This document shows, one piece after another, positions 8,111 through 16,454 of a stretch of DNA of 48,716 nucleotides; position 1 is the stretch's first letter; every line of letters starts with the position of its first letter. This stretch comes from Bacteroidales bacterium. GTDB taxonomy: Bacteria > Bacteroidota > Bacteroidia > Bacteroidales > UBA932. The stretch lies in the NCBI GenBank assembly GCA_024398365.1, contig JAKSJG010000007.1, positions 1 through 48,716 on the forward strand. The letters are read 5' to 3'. A program made the position numbers and the translations under genes. The notes under the pieces were generated by a model. That model searched no databases and was not told the DNA's origin. It was given only the letters and a program-made list of their open reading frames with translations.

Positions 8111-9238
8111 TTAGAAGAGGTTGATTCTAAGGCCTATATTTGCCGAAACATGCTGGAGGCCGACCCTTGTGCCGTCGTCCTGGATGAATTCGTTGCCGTC
8201 GGCATCAAAGACTGTGGCGCGGGAGATGTATCCGTAGATATATGAGACATTCGCGCCGATTGCAAACTTCTTGTTGATGGCGTAGTCATAATTAATGTCC
8301 GCCATGCCGCCGAGGTTGCCGCCGACGGTTTTTGTATATATGCCGGATCTTAACTCCTTGTCCTTGAAATTGACCCTGCCGGCTCCAAGATTCAAGATCA
8401 GGCTTTGTTTGTAGTTCTTGTCCAACAGTCTCAGTGACAAGAAAGGACCGATGAAAGAAATGTCGGTCTGCTCATCAAGCACGAAATCGCTTTTCACGTA
8501 ATTAGTTGTTGTGGTGATGACGTCCTTGCCGGATGAGTGTAGGTTGCTGTATTTGATGCCGATTCCGGCATAGTAGTCAAAATAGAAAGTGGCTTCGGCA
8601 CCATAGCTGTAGCCGAGCTTCATTTTGCGGTTATGTTCAAGCTCTTCCGGCCTTATTCCGCCAGTAGAGCCTGGATTGTCCATTGGGATATCATCCGTAT
8701 TGGACCCTCCTGAAACCGCTGCTCCATCCAACTGGATGAGCCTGTAGCCGGCACCGCCGTGGACAGCGATTCTCAATGTCGGCGGCAGTTCCCCGATGAT
8801 ATGGAATTTTTCATACTTGTCCTCGATTTTGGCAAGCGGGGTGGGTTCCGGTGCCGCGGTGATGGATTCGAGGTTCGAAATGTCTTTCCTGTAATAGACA
8901 TTCGCCCATATCCTGGCCGTATTGCAGTCTATGCCGGCCGGGAGGTAGTCCAGTATCTGGACAATGTTGCCGCCATGCTGGCGTGCAGTGACCATTGCGG
9001 TCTTTATGATGTTGTCATATGAGCCCTGTGCGTCGGAAGTGAATCTCGCCGGACCGATCTCGAGCAGTCCGATTTTGAGTGCTTCTCCCGGCACCGGGCT
9101 GGTCATGTCAATTATTGCGACTTCTGCATTCTCACTCAGTGAAGGATATTTTCTGGATAGTTTTCCCGAAATCTTCGGGGAGCAGCCTGACAGTGTGATG
9201 GTGGCCAAAGCAATGATCAGAAGGCTGAAACGTCTCAT
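8111..9238 (-). CDS. Lipoprotein with predicted outer-membrane beta-barrel, paralogue 2
   Basis: A 375-residue paralogue of the downstream gene. The signal peptide ends in the lipobox LSGC (Cys19). The N-terminal domain has the same signposts: AIIDMTS, IGLLEIGPARF, YDNIIKTAMVTARQHGGN and RIWANVYYR. The C-terminal region is barrel-like (KLGYSYGAEATFYF, GPFLSLRLL) and ends NIGLRINLF with the aromatic terminus usual for outer-membrane barrels. An insertion of about 20 residues rich in Gly, Asp and Ser near residues 170-195 (GGSNTDDIPMDNPGSTGGI) is absent from paralogue 1. The pair probably arose by tandem duplication. Function unknown. Confidence 0.65.
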   Translation of the reverse strand: MRRFSLLIIALATITLSGCSPKISGKLSRKYPSLSENAEVAIIDMTSPVPGEALKIGLLEIGPARFTSDAQGSYDNIIKTAMVTARQHGGNIVQILDYLPAGIDCNTARIWANVYYRKDISNLESITAAPEPTPLAKIEDKYEKFHIIGELPPTLRIAVHGGAGYRLIQLDGAAVSGGSNTDDIPMDNPGSTGGIRPEELEHNRKMKLGYSYGAEATFYFDYYAGIGIKYSNLHSSGKDVITTTTNYVKSDFVLDEQTDISFIGPFLSLRLLDKNYKQSLILNLGAGRVNFKDKELRSGIYTKTVGGNLGGMADINYDYAINKKFAIGANVSYIYGYISRATVFDADGNEFIQDDGTRVGLQHVSANIGLRINLF

Positions 9239-9250
9239 AACTATATAATT

Positions 9251-10153
9251 TTATCTTCTTAATCTTGTAAATACGCTGAGCGGCAGGGCTTTGCCGAATC
9301 TGTCGCGCAGTACGGACTCGCCGCATTCGATGCTCTTGAATTCGGGACCGAATGCGCAGCGGACAAGGGTCTCCGCAAGCACTGCGGAATACCCGTTGGA
9401 ATAGAGGTTGAGGACCAGGAAGCTGTCCTTCGGCGCCAGTATCGACGCGCAGCACTGGAGTATCTCGTAGAGACATTCGTCCAATACCCAGCGCTCGCCT
9501 TCCGGGCCGCGTCCGTATGCCGGCGGGTCCAGGATGATGCCCTGATACTGCGTGCCGCGGCGCTGCTGCCTCTTTGCGAACTTGAGGGCGTCCTCGACTA
9601 TCCACCTGATGCCGTCCAGGCCGCTGAGCTCCATGTTGCCGCGCGCCCATGTGACAACCTGCTTCACCGAGTCGAGGTGGGTGACGTCCGCGCCGCCCCT
9701 GCATGCGGCGAGGGATGCGGCTCCGGTATATGCGAAGAGGTTGAGCACCTTCGGCTTCTCAGCCTGGGATGCAGCGATCTCCTTTGTGTTGCGGTATATG
9801 AAATCCCAGTTGGTGGCCTGCTCGGGGAAGATGCCCACGTGCTTGAACGAGGTCAGTCCGAGGCGCAGCTTGAAGCCCACTTCAGGGTAGCTGACAGGCC
9901 ACTGCTCCTGCATCTTGCGGAGCTGGTTCCAGGTGCCGCTGTCTTCCTTGCCGGCTTTGGCGAAACCTGCTCCGGGCTTGAATTCGGTATGAGCCATGTC
10001 GTGCCACTGCTGATCGGTCATCGATTTGTGCCACAGTGCCTTAGGCTCGGGCCTTATCATCACGTACTGCCCGAAACGCTCGAGCTTGAAGAAATCGCCG
10101 GAGTCTATAAGTTCGTAATCCTTCCAGGATGCTGATGGTTGTTCTATAGTCAT
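9251..10153 (-). CDS. Class I SAM-dependent methyltransferase, RlmI/RlmK-like
   Basis: A 300-residue protein with a Rossmann-type methyltransferase domain. The SAM-binding motif is VLNLFAYTGAASLAA near residues 140-155, an acidic loop residue sits in VTHLDSVKQVV, and motif IV is IILDPPAYGRG near 228. The DPPAYGRG motif and overall order match the family of 23S rRNA cytosine methyltransferases (RlmI, RlmK C-terminal half, PF10672). A PUA domain is not obvious; the N-terminal 100 residues (KDYELIDSGDFFKLERFG) form a small beta-rich module instead. Probable substrate: rRNA. The specific base is not determinable here. It is divergent from pgk, with a 71-bp intergenic region. Confidence 0.75.
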   Translation of the reverse strand: MTIEQPSASWKDYELIDSGDFFKLERFGQYVMIRPEPKALWHKSMTDQQWHDMAHTEFKPGAGFAKAGKEDSGTWNQLRKMQEQWPVSYPEVGFKLRLGLTSFKHVGIFPEQATNWDFIYRNTKEIAASQAEKPKVLNLFAYTGAASLAACRGGADVTHLDSVKQVVTWARGNMELSGLDGIRWIVEDALKFAKRQQRRGTQYQGIILDPPAYGRGPEGERWVLDECLYEILQCCASILAPKDSFLVLNLYSNGYSAVLAETLVRCAFGPEFKSIECGESVLRDRFGKALPLSVFTRLRR

Positions 10154-10224
10154 ATTGAATACAAATATATGAAAGTAATTTGTTAAATTTGCGAATTACA
10201 GAAAATCATTAAAGCTATCATAAT

Positions 10225-11475
10225 ATGAATTGCATTGATACTTACGATTTTGCCGGTAAGAAGGCAATCGTCAGAGTCGATTTCAACGTTCCTTTGGACG
10301 AGAACTTCAATATCACGGACGACACACGCATACGCGCTGCCATCCCTACGCTCAAGAAGGTGCTCGAAAGGGGGGGCTCCCTCATCGTGATGTCTCATCT
10401 CGGCAAGCCGAAGGGCCCTGCTGAGAAGTTCTCCCTAAAGCATATCGTAAGCCGCATCGAGCAGTATCTCGGTGTATCGGTGCAGTTTGCTCCTGACTGC
10501 CAGAAGGCGGATGAGCAGGCCGCAGCCCTCAAGCCGGGCGAGGTGCTCCTGCTCGAGAACCTCCGCTTCTACGCAGAGGAGGAAGGCAAGCCGCGCGGAC
10601 TGGCCGAGGACGCTTCAGACGAAGAGAAGAAGGCCGCCAAGGCTGCTGTGAAGGAGAGCCAGAAGGCATTCACAGCGCATCTCGCTTCCTATGCTGACTG
10701 CTACATCAATGACGCATTCGGTACCGCGCACCGCGCGCATGCCTCCACTTCGCTCATTGCGAAGCATTTCCCGCAGGACAAGATGTTCGGCTACGTGATG
10801 GAAGGTGAGATCACCGCCATCGACAAGGTGCTCGACGATCCTGCACGTCCTATGACAGCCATACTCGGCGGCGCAAAGGTGTCCAGCAAGATAGGAATCA
10901 TCGAAAATCTCATAGACAAGTGCGACCATATCATCATCGGCGGCGGCATGGTGTTCACCCTCGTGAAGGCTCAGGGCGGAAAGATCGGCAGCTCGCTCTG
11001 CGAGGATGACCAGATCGAGACCGCGAAGGCAATTCTCGCCAAGGCTGCAGCCAAGGGCGTGAAGCTGACCTACGGCCACGAGGTTGTGGCTGCGGATGCA
11101 TTCAGCAATGATGCCGCCAGGAAGGTAGTCCCGGTGGATGACATACCTGACGGATGGATGGGCATGGATGCCGCTCCTTCCACCATCGAGGAATGCAAGG
11201 CCATCATCGAATCTTCGAAGACCATACTCTGGAACGGTCCTATGGGCGTTTTCGAGATGGAGAATTTCGCCGCAGGCACCAAGGCTATGGCGCAGATGCT
11301 CGCGGATGTCACGGCCAAGGGTACTTTCACCCTCGTGGGCGGCGGTGACTCCGTGGCGGCCGTCAACCAGATGGGCTATGCTGACAAAGTAAGTTATGTT
11401 TCAACCGGCGGCGGTGCCATGCTCGAATATCTCGAGGGCATCGAACTTCCGGGCATCAAGGCAATCAGAGAATAA
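10225..11475 (+). CDS. pgk: Phosphoglycerate kinase
   Basis: Transfers phosphate from 1,3-bisphosphoglycerate to ADP in glycolysis. It is 416 residues long, full length for the family. Visible motifs are [11 protein letters not shown] near residue 17 with the substrate arginine, the MSHLGKPKG loop, LLLENLRFY, the hinge region with [10 protein letters not shown] near 215, GPMGVFE, and the ADP-binding [11 protein letters not shown] near 372. An insertion of charged residues around 120-135 ([14 protein letters not shown]) is mild. A TAAATTTG element at 10184-10191 could be the -7 of its promoter. lgt follows after 6 bp. Confidence 0.97.
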   Translation: MNCIDTYDFAGKKAIVRVDFNVPLDENFNITDDTRIRAAIPTLKKVLERGGSLIVMSHLGKPKGPAEKFSLKHIVSRIEQYLGVSVQFAPDCQKADEQAAALKPGEVLLLENLRFYAEEEGKPRGLAEDASDEEKKAAKAAVKESQKAFTAHLASYADCYINDAFGTAHRAHASTSLIAKHFPQDKMFGYVMEGEITAIDKVLDDPARPMTAILGGAKVSSKIGIIENLIDKCDHIIIGGGMVFTLVKAQGGKIGSSLCEDDQIETAKAILAKAAAKGVKLTYGHEVVAADAFSNDAARKVVPVDDIPDGWMGMDAAPSTIEECKAIIESSKTILWNGPMGVFEMENFAAGTKAMAQMLADVTAKGTFTLVGGGDSVAAVNQMGYADKVSYVSTGGGAMLEYLEGIELPGIKAIRE

Positions 11476-11481
11476 ACTACA

Positions 11482-12351
11482 GTGGATCTTTTATCTGTCA
11501 TATGGAATGTCGATCCGATCATCTGCAAGATCGGACCGCTGGCGCTGCGATACTACTCGCTGCTTTTCGTAGCCGGCTTCCCTCTCGGCTACTGGCTTTT
11601 CATCAAGTTCTACAAGAAGGAGGGAGTCAACGTGGACCTTATCGAGCCGCTGCTCTACGCTCTGCTCATAGGCACCATAGTCGGCGCCCGCCTCGGGCAC
11701 TGCCTCTTCTATCAGCCTGACTACTACCTCGGCAGCTGGGAGGGCTTCAAGGAGATATTCATGCCGTGGAAGGGCGGCCTCGCCTCGCACGGAGGCGCGA
11801 TTGGCGTGCTGCTGGCCATCTGGTGGTACACCGCCAAATATGGCAAGAAGAACGGTTTCGACATGATGTGGATGCTTGACCGCCTGGTCATAGCGGTCTG
11901 CTTTGCAGGCTGCTTCATCCGCCTGGGCAACCTCTTCAATTCCGAGATTTACGGCAACGAGACATCCCTGCCGTGGGGCTTCATCTTCGTCCGCCGCGGC
12001 GAGACCGTGCCGAAGCACCCTACACAGATCTATGAGGCTCTGTCTTATCTCATCCTCGGCCTGATACTCCTCTGGGTCTATGCCAGGAAGGCTCACAAGA
12101 TACACAGGGGCTGGCTCTTCGGCGCCTTCCTCATCGGCTGCTTCGGCATGAGATTCCTCATCGAGTTCATAAAGATGCCTCAGGTGGCCTTCGAAGAGGG
12201 CATGCGCATCAATATGGGCCAGATCCTGAGCATACCGTTCATTGTTGCCGGCATCATCAGCATAGTCGTGAGCTATGTCCGCAAGCGTCCTGTGATGCGC
12301 TCCAACGAACCGGTAAAGAATTATTGTCCACCACCAAAGTCCCGGAGATAG
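11482..12351 (+). CDS. lgt: Prolipoprotein diacylglyceryl transferase
   Basis: An integral inner-membrane enzyme that attaches diacylglycerol to the lipobox cysteine of prolipoproteins. The 289-residue sequence has about seven hydrophobic segments. It carries the family signature GGLASHGGAIG near residue 95, R-L-G-N-L-F-N-S-E near residue 150, and HPTQIYEA near 180, which includes catalytic-region residues. The start is GTG at 11482, 6 bp behind pgk. It is followed after one base by a lipoprotein gene, a likely client of the enzyme. The many lipoproteins in this window depend on this activity. Confidence 0.95.
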   Translation: MDLLSVIWNVDPIICKIGPLALRYYSLLFVAGFPLGYWLFIKFYKKEGVNVDLIEPLLYALLIGTIVGARLGHCLFYQPDYYLGSWEGFKEIFMPWKGGLASHGGAIGVLLAIWWYTAKYGKKNGFDMMWMLDRLVIAVCFAGCFIRLGNLFNSEIYGNETSLPWGFIFVRRGETVPKHPTQIYEALSYLILGLILLWVYARKAHKIHRGWLFGAFLIGCFGMRFLIEFIKMPQVAFEEGMRINMGQILSIPFIVAGIISIVVSYVRKRPVMRSNEPVKNYCPPPKSRR

Positions 12352-12352
12352 T

Positions 12353-13825
12353 ATGAAAAAGTCATTTCTGGCCCTGACGGCAGCCGCAACAGCCGCCCTC
12401 ATCTCCTGCAACCAGCTTGCTGTGGAAGACGTGCAGTGTGAAGATCCCGGTATAGGCACCATTCACCTCGAGGCCAGTTTTGGCGGAGATACACGCACTT
12501 CCATTGACAGTGAAGGTCACGTGGGCTGGTGCAAGGGTGATGTCATCAGATATTACAGCAAGGACGCCACCAAAGCCCGCACTCACACCATAGAGGCGGC
12601 AGGGCAGACAATGTCCTTCGATGCAACTCTCGACGGTACGGATTACCTCATTGCTGTAAGTGGCGGCACATCTCTTTCTAGTGTCAGTTCCACCGGTTTC
12701 ACGGTCTCCGGCATACTTGGACAGAAGCAGAGCGGCGAATTCGGTGACTCCCATCTGAGCGTCGCAAAGACCGACCTGTCCACCAATCAGCTGTATTTCC
12801 TCAATGTCGAAGGCTGCCTGAAGTTCAGCATCGCTGACAAGGATGTCGCCAGGCTGGAGCTCATCTCCAATGGTGGGGAGCCTCTGTGCGGTGCAGGTGC
12901 AATCAAGGTCGATATGACGGGAGAATATCCTGCAGCAACATATTACAAGGAATACTCCAATGTCACCATCAATGCCACAGCCAGCGGCGAGTATTACTTC
13001 CTCACCTTGCCTGTGGAGCTTTCCAAGGGCTTTGAGATGAAGCTCTACGATGTGGATTCCTGCTATATCGGCAAAGTGGAGTATGACCAGCCGCTGAAGA
13101 TCGAGCGCAGCAAAAAGAAGAATCTCGGCCAGCTGGATTCGCAGATCAAATATGCTCCGCGCATCGGTCTGATCCATTACGGCAGGCCGGCTCTCGGCTG
13201 GTACAGCTATAAGAACTGCATCAACGACGCCGGCGGCAGACTGGTATATCTGGACCATTACGCCAAGTCCAAGACTGATGCCAGGAGCCTTCTCAAGGAC
13301 ATTGATGCAGTCATAGATCCGGGCAGTTCGTCCGGAGACACAACCAGCCGTGGAACATACGACAACTATGTGGTGCGCGTAGCCCGCGAGACCGGCAAGC
13401 CTATTCTCGGCATATGCTACGGCCACCAGAGGGTGAACACCGTGCTCGGTGGAAAGAATGCCACCGTCACAACGGAGTACGGTACCTCCATTACACACAA
13501 GCTGTCCCTGAACGGGGTGAACGTGGGCCTGCACAATCCTGAGTATTTCCACAAGATAATAATCGACAGGACATCGACTCTCTACAGGCTGCTCGGCGTG
13601 GATGAGATAATGGTCAATACCAGCCATAAATACAGCACCCATGTCATTTCAGACAGTCTCAAGGTGATAGCCAGGGCACCGGACGGAGTCGTTGAGTCCC
13701 TTGAAGGAGAGCGTTTCCTCGGCGTGCAGTTCCACCCTGAATATCTGTACGGCTGCCATCACGACGAAAGGTTCCTGCCTATCTTCGAGTATCTCGTTCA
13801 GATGGCAGAGGATAACAAGAAATAA
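12353..13825 (+). CDS. Lipoprotein: fimbrillin-like N-terminus fused to class I glutamine amidotransferase (peptidase C26-like)
   Basis: A 490-residue protein with lipobox LISC (Cys19). Residues about 25-265 resemble the fimbrillin/Mfa-type domain of Bacteroidales surface lipoproteins (TRTSIDSEGHVGW, GDVIRYYS, LYFLNVEGCLKF). From about 270 a class I glutamine-amidotransferase domain begins (PRIGLIHYGRPALGW). Its nucleophile elbow GICYGHQ holds Cys355, and FHPE holds His461 and Glu463, so the Cys-His-Glu triad is complete. The nearest known activity is gamma-glutamyl hydrolysis of the PuuD/peptidase C26 type. The fusion places that activity on a lipid-anchored, probably surface-exposed protein. 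It starts one base after the lgt stop. I do not know a described protein with this architecture. Confidence 0.8.
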   Translation: MKKSFLALTAAATAALISCNQLAVEDVQCEDPGIGTIHLEASFGGDTRTSIDSEGHVGWCKGDVIRYYSKDATKARTHTIEAAGQTMSFDATLDGTDYLIAVSGGTSLSSVSSTGFTVSGILGQKQSGEFGDSHLSVAKTDLSTNQLYFLNVEGCLKFSIADKDVARLELISNGGEPLCGAGAIKVDMTGEYPAATYYKEYSNVTINATASGEYYFLTLPVELSKGFEMKLYDVDSCYIGKVEYDQPLKIERSKKKNLGQLDSQIKYAPRIGLIHYGRPALGWYSYKNCINDAGGRLVYLDHYAKSKTDARSLLKDIDAVIDPGSSSGDTTSRGTYDNYVVRVARETGKPILGICYGHQRVNTVLGGKNATVTTEYGTSITHKLSLNGVNVGLHNPEYFHKIIIDRTSTLYRLLGVDEIMVNTSHKYSTHVISDSLKVIARAPDGVVESLEGERFLGVQFHPEYLYGCHHDERFLPIFEYLVQMAEDNKK

Positions 13826-13846
13826 CGGGGCCGTAAAACAGCCCCG
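13826..13846 (+). terminator. Hairpin after the amidotransferase lipoprotein gene
   Basis: CGGGGC pairs with GCCCCG around a 9-nt loop directly after the stop codon. There is no long T tract, so it may act as a stabilising or attenuating hairpin together with the stronger one downstream. Confidence 0.4.
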
Positions 13847-13861
13847 CCATATTAATACGGA

Positions 13862-13891
13862 GGCCCTCCCGCCTGAGCGGAAGGGCCTTTT
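13862..13891. terminator. Intrinsic terminator between convergent genes
   Basis: An inverted repeat GGCCCTCCCGC / GCGGAAGGGCC (one mismatch) with a 4-nt loop is followed by TTTT. It lies between the gene ending at 13825 and ferritin ending at 13903. Confidence 0.8.
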
Positions 13892-13902
13892 CGTAATGGA
13901 TC

Positions 13903-14421
13903 CTACTTGTCGGTGAGAGGCTCAGCCTTCTTGTATTGCCTGTCTCCGAGCATGCAGTCGAGTCTGAAAAGCATCGCGCTGTCCTTGCCGGCTTTTTCGA
14001 AATCCGAGACCTGCCCGGAGGCGTTTTCCTCCTCCTCGACCTGCTCGTCCACGAACCACTGCAGCCTGCTCAGGGTTGCGAAGTCCTGCTCCTCGATTGC
14101 CAGCCTGACAAGGTCGTGGATCATCCGTGTAACCTCCTTTTCGTGGTCCAGAGTGTCCTTGAACATATCAAGAGGGTCTCTCCACTCCTGCGGCACCTCT
14201 GCAATCGGTTTGAGCACCACTTTCGCTCCCTGGGAGTTGAGGTAGTTTTCAAAGATCCTTGCGTGGTCCTGTTCTTCGAGCCACTGTACGAAGAACCATT
14301 TTGCTATGCCCTTGAGGGCTTTCGCTTCTGCGTCCATCGCCATTGCGAGGTAGAGGTATGCTGACCAGAGTTCCGCATTTATCTGGTTGTTGATGGCCTT
14401 GTGCATTTTATCTGAAATCAT
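13903..14421 (-). CDS. ftnA: Ferritin (non-haem, FtnA type)
   Basis: A 172-residue four-helix protein that oxidises Fe(II) at a di-iron site and stores iron in a 24-subunit shell. The ferroxidase residues are in place: Glu17 in NAELWSAYLYL, then Glu50 and His53 in LEEQDH, and the later EEQ and DEQVEEE segments on helices C and D. The missing haem-binding Met environment and the length favour ferritin over bacterioferritin or Dps. The stop is 12 bp from the terminator region. It is the last gene of the superoxide reductase-lipocalin-ferritin row, with a 12-bp gap to the lipocalin gene. Confidence 0.93.
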   Translation of the reverse strand: MISDKMHKAINNQINAELWSAYLYLAMAMDAEAKALKGIAKWFFVQWLEEQDHARIFENYLNSQGAKVVLKPIAEVPQEWRDPLDMFKDTLDHEKEVTRMIHDLVRLAIEEQDFATLSRLQWFVDEQVEEEENASGQVSDFEKAGKDSAMLFRLDCMLGDRQYKKAEPLTDK

Positions 14422-14433
14422 AGTGCTGTTGTT

Positions 14434-14955
14434 TTAAAATTCTGTTTCCGGGACTCCCTGTTTTACCCAGATGAGTTTTGATATGTCATAGCCTCTGTTC
14501 GCCGCCTCTACGAGGATATGGTTCAGGGTGCCTTCGGGAACGGCAGGGGTGCGTGAGAGGATCCAGAGATATTTTGCGGACTTCGATCCGACGAGAGCAT
14601 ACTTATAGTCTTTGCTCAGCATCATTATGCGGTAATCGGAGTAGAAAGGTCCGAAGAAGGATACCCTGAGAAGACCGGGATTGTCGGTGAATTTGGCCTT
14701 TCCGACGGAGCTTTTGAGCTTGCCGTTTTTGAGGCCGCTGTTGACGACCCTGATCTTGCCGTCATTCATCAGGGAGTAATTTGCGGTTGCGTAATTGAGT
14801 CCGCGTTCGAACTTGTGATCATACCTGGCAATCTCATACCATTTGCCGAGGTATCTCTCAGGCTCCAGATTGGTGATGGTCGAATTGTCAACCTTCTGAG
14901 CCATACAGCATACTGAAAGTGCAGCCATAGCGATAAGTGTAAAGAGTCGTTTCAT
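14434..14955 (-). CDS. blc: Bacterial lipocalin (Blc-like)
   Basis: A 173-residue exported lipocalin. The signal peptide is MKRLFTLIAMAALSVCCMAQ. The lipocalin fold signature is LEPERYLGKWYEIARYDHKFERGL near residues 30-53, with the G-x-W motif, followed by LMNDGKIRVVNSG and a KSAKYLWILSRTP segment. The VCC in the signal could make it a lipoprotein, as E. coli Blc is, but the site is not a clean lipobox. The frame is open 32 codons upstream, but ATG 14955 is the start because it sits at the signal peptide and leaves 26 bp to the preceding gene. Its place between superoxide reductase and ferritin suggests a membrane-lipid or stress role. Confidence 0.88.
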   Translation of the reverse strand: MKRLFTLIAMAALSVCCMAQKVDNSTITNLEPERYLGKWYEIARYDHKFERGLNYATANYSLMNDGKIRVVNSGLKNGKLKSSVGKAKFTDNPGLLRVSFFGPFYSDYRIMMLSKDYKYALVGSKSAKYLWILSRTPAVPEGTLNHILVEAANRGYDISKLIWVKQGVPETEF

Positions 14956-14981
14956 GGCATTAGCTGTTACTGCGTGAGGGA

Positions 14982-15365
14982 TCAGTGAAGCTCGGTCTTC
15001 CACAGGCCGTGGATGTTGCAGTAGGAATATACTGCCACGGGCTTTTCGCAAACGTTGCAGAATACCGCCTCGGCGGGTTCTCCAGGCTTGAGATACTTGA
15101 TCTGACCTCCGGTCGGGGTCTCAAGATAGATGAAAGAGATGTGGTGCTCGGCCAGCATAGGGTGCGGCATCGCGCCGACCTTCACCCTGATGGTGTGCTT
15201 GCCCACAGATTCAACGACAGGGAGATGTTTCTCCACAGCGCCGTCGGAAGTACCCGGAATGAGTTCAACCATTGCCTTTCCACAGCAGAAAGGTGTAACG
15301 CCGCTGTCTACAAACTTCACGACAACGTTTCCGCAAGTCGTGCAAACGAAAAATTTTGTTGCCAT
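14982..15365 (-). CDS. dfx: Desulfoferrodoxin / superoxide reductase (2Fe-SOR)
   Basis: A 127-residue cytosolic protein that reduces superoxide to peroxide without making O2, typical of anaerobes. The N-terminal desulforedoxin domain has all four rubredoxin-type ligands (Cys8, Cys11, Cys27, Cys28). The catalytic domain has the Glu45-Lys46 pair and ligands His47, His68, His74, Cys116 and His119, which is the complete His4-Cys site. It is therefore the two-iron class. It heads a row with lipocalin and ferritin, plausibly one oxidative-stress/iron operon. Upstream on the same strand is a TAGTTTTG -7-like element (15466-15473) and a short palindrome. Confidence 0.95.
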   Translation of the reverse strand: MATKFFVCTTCGNVVVKFVDSGVTPFCCGKAMVELIPGTSDGAVEKHLPVVESVGKHTIRVKVGAMPHPMLAEHHISFIYLETPTGGQIKYLKPGEPAEAVFCNVCEKPVAVYSYCNIHGLWKTELH

Positions 15366-15442
15366 AATTGAAAGTTGTTAAAATGTAAATGTGTTGGTGT
15401 GTCTCCGTTGTCGCACCACCGGCCGGGCCCGTATCGCCAGAG

Positions 15443-15455
15443 GTTGATGATCAAC
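15443..15455. promoter_or_regulatory. Palindrome upstream of superoxide reductase gene
   Basis: GTTGAT-G-ATCAAC is a perfect 6+1+6 palindrome lying just downstream of the predicted -7 element (15466-15473, minus strand) and about 80 bp before the dfx start. Its position near the expected transcription start suits an operator. No regulator can be assigned. Confidence 0.35.
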
Positions 15456-15556
15456 TTTGACGGTGCAAAACTAATATCGCAAAATGCGTTTGCGATTCGT
15501 TTTTAATACTATTATTCAATGATTGTTATTGATGATATCAATAACTAAAAGACGGC

Positions 15557-16414
15557 TCAGATTGTAATCCATTCAATCTCAATGCCTCTGCGCTCCATGC
15601 CGCGGAACCAGGTCATCTGCCTTTTTGCAAATTGATGGATGGCGATGCGAAGTTTCTCCACCATTTCGTCGTAGCTGAGAGCGCCGGTCAGATAGAGGGT
15701 GAGGAATTTGTATTCGAGGCCGTAATAAAGGAGATCTTCGGCGGGTATGCCGCTGTCGAGGAGCCTGCGGACCTCATCGACCATTCCCTCGTCGAGGCGA
15801 GCCTTGAGTCTGGCATCGATGCGGGCGTTGCGTACTTCGCGCGAGACGGAGATGCCGAGGTATTTGGTATGCTTGGGCAGGAATGATGTCCTTGTGACGG
15901 GGTGGGACTCTTCGTAGATTGCGATCTCGAGGGCGCGGATGAGTCTCTGGCGGGTGTCGTAGTCGGTGGTGTTGTGCGGGGTGCGCATCGACTCGTATTT
16001 CGCGATGAGCTCTTCGGTCGGCAGTTTGGCAAGTTCGGCGCGCAGCTCGTTGTCGGCGGGTACGTCGGGGAGGTAGTAGCCGCAGGTGGCGGCTTCGAGG
16101 TAGAGGCCGCTGCCGCCGCAGAGAATAGGGCGTTTGCCGCGGCTGAGGATGTCCTGATAGGCTTTTTCGAAGTCGTGCTGGTACTGGTAGATGTTGTATT
16201 TGGTACCGGCATCGACGATGTCGATCAGATGGTACGGCACGTCGCCGTAGTCGGCGAGGTCCTTGCCGGTACCTATGTCCATGCCGCGATAGACCTGACG
16301 CGAATCACCGGAAAGTATCTCGCCGTCAAGTTCGCGGGCCAGCTGCACGGCATATTTCGTCTTCCCGGATGCCGTCGGGCCAAGCACACATATCAGATCG
16401 TATTCCTCGTACAT
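15557..16414 (-). CDS. miaA: tRNA dimethylallyltransferase
   Basis: Adds the dimethylallyl group to A37 of tRNAs reading UNN codons. The 285-residue protein is slightly short for the family (about 300-315) but complete. The P-loop GPTASGKT is at residues 12-19, DSRQVYRGMDIGTGK at about 37-51, the RPILCGGSGLY segment at about 95, and the C-terminal RQMTWFRG core motif is present. The tail after it is short. The divergent neighbour is smpB, another translation-quality gene, with only 40 bp between the starts. Confidence 0.95.
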   Translation of the reverse strand: MYEEYDLICVLGPTASGKTKYAVQLARELDGEILSGDSRQVYRGMDIGTGKDLADYGDVPYHLIDIVDAGTKYNIYQYQHDFEKAYQDILSRGKRPILCGGSGLYLEAATCGYYLPDVPADNELRAELAKLPTEELIAKYESMRTPHNTTDYDTRQRLIRALEIAIYEESHPVTRTSFLPKHTKYLGISVSREVRNARIDARLKARLDEGMVDEVRRLLDSGIPAEDLLYYGLEYKFLTLYLTGALSYDEMVEKLRIAIHQFAKRQMTWFRGMERRGIEIEWITI

Positions 16415-16420
16415 ATTTTA

Positions 16421-16447
16421 CAAAAATACAATTTATTCTTATTTTTG
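16421..16447. promoter_or_regulatory. Divergent -7 elements for miaA and smpB
   Basis: On the minus strand CAAAAATA at 16421-16428 reads TATTTTTG, and on the plus strand TATTTTTG occupies 16440-16447. Both match TAnnTTTG and face opposite ways. Each stands only about 7 nt from the start codon it would serve, so the transcripts would have almost no leader. The -33 elements are weak. Confidence 0.45.
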
Positions 16448-16454
16448 CAGCGCT

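Noticed and set aside
14956-15051. Longer N-terminus for the lipocalin
   Set aside because: It would overlap the superoxide reductase gene by 70 bp and bury the signal peptide that starts at ATG 14955.
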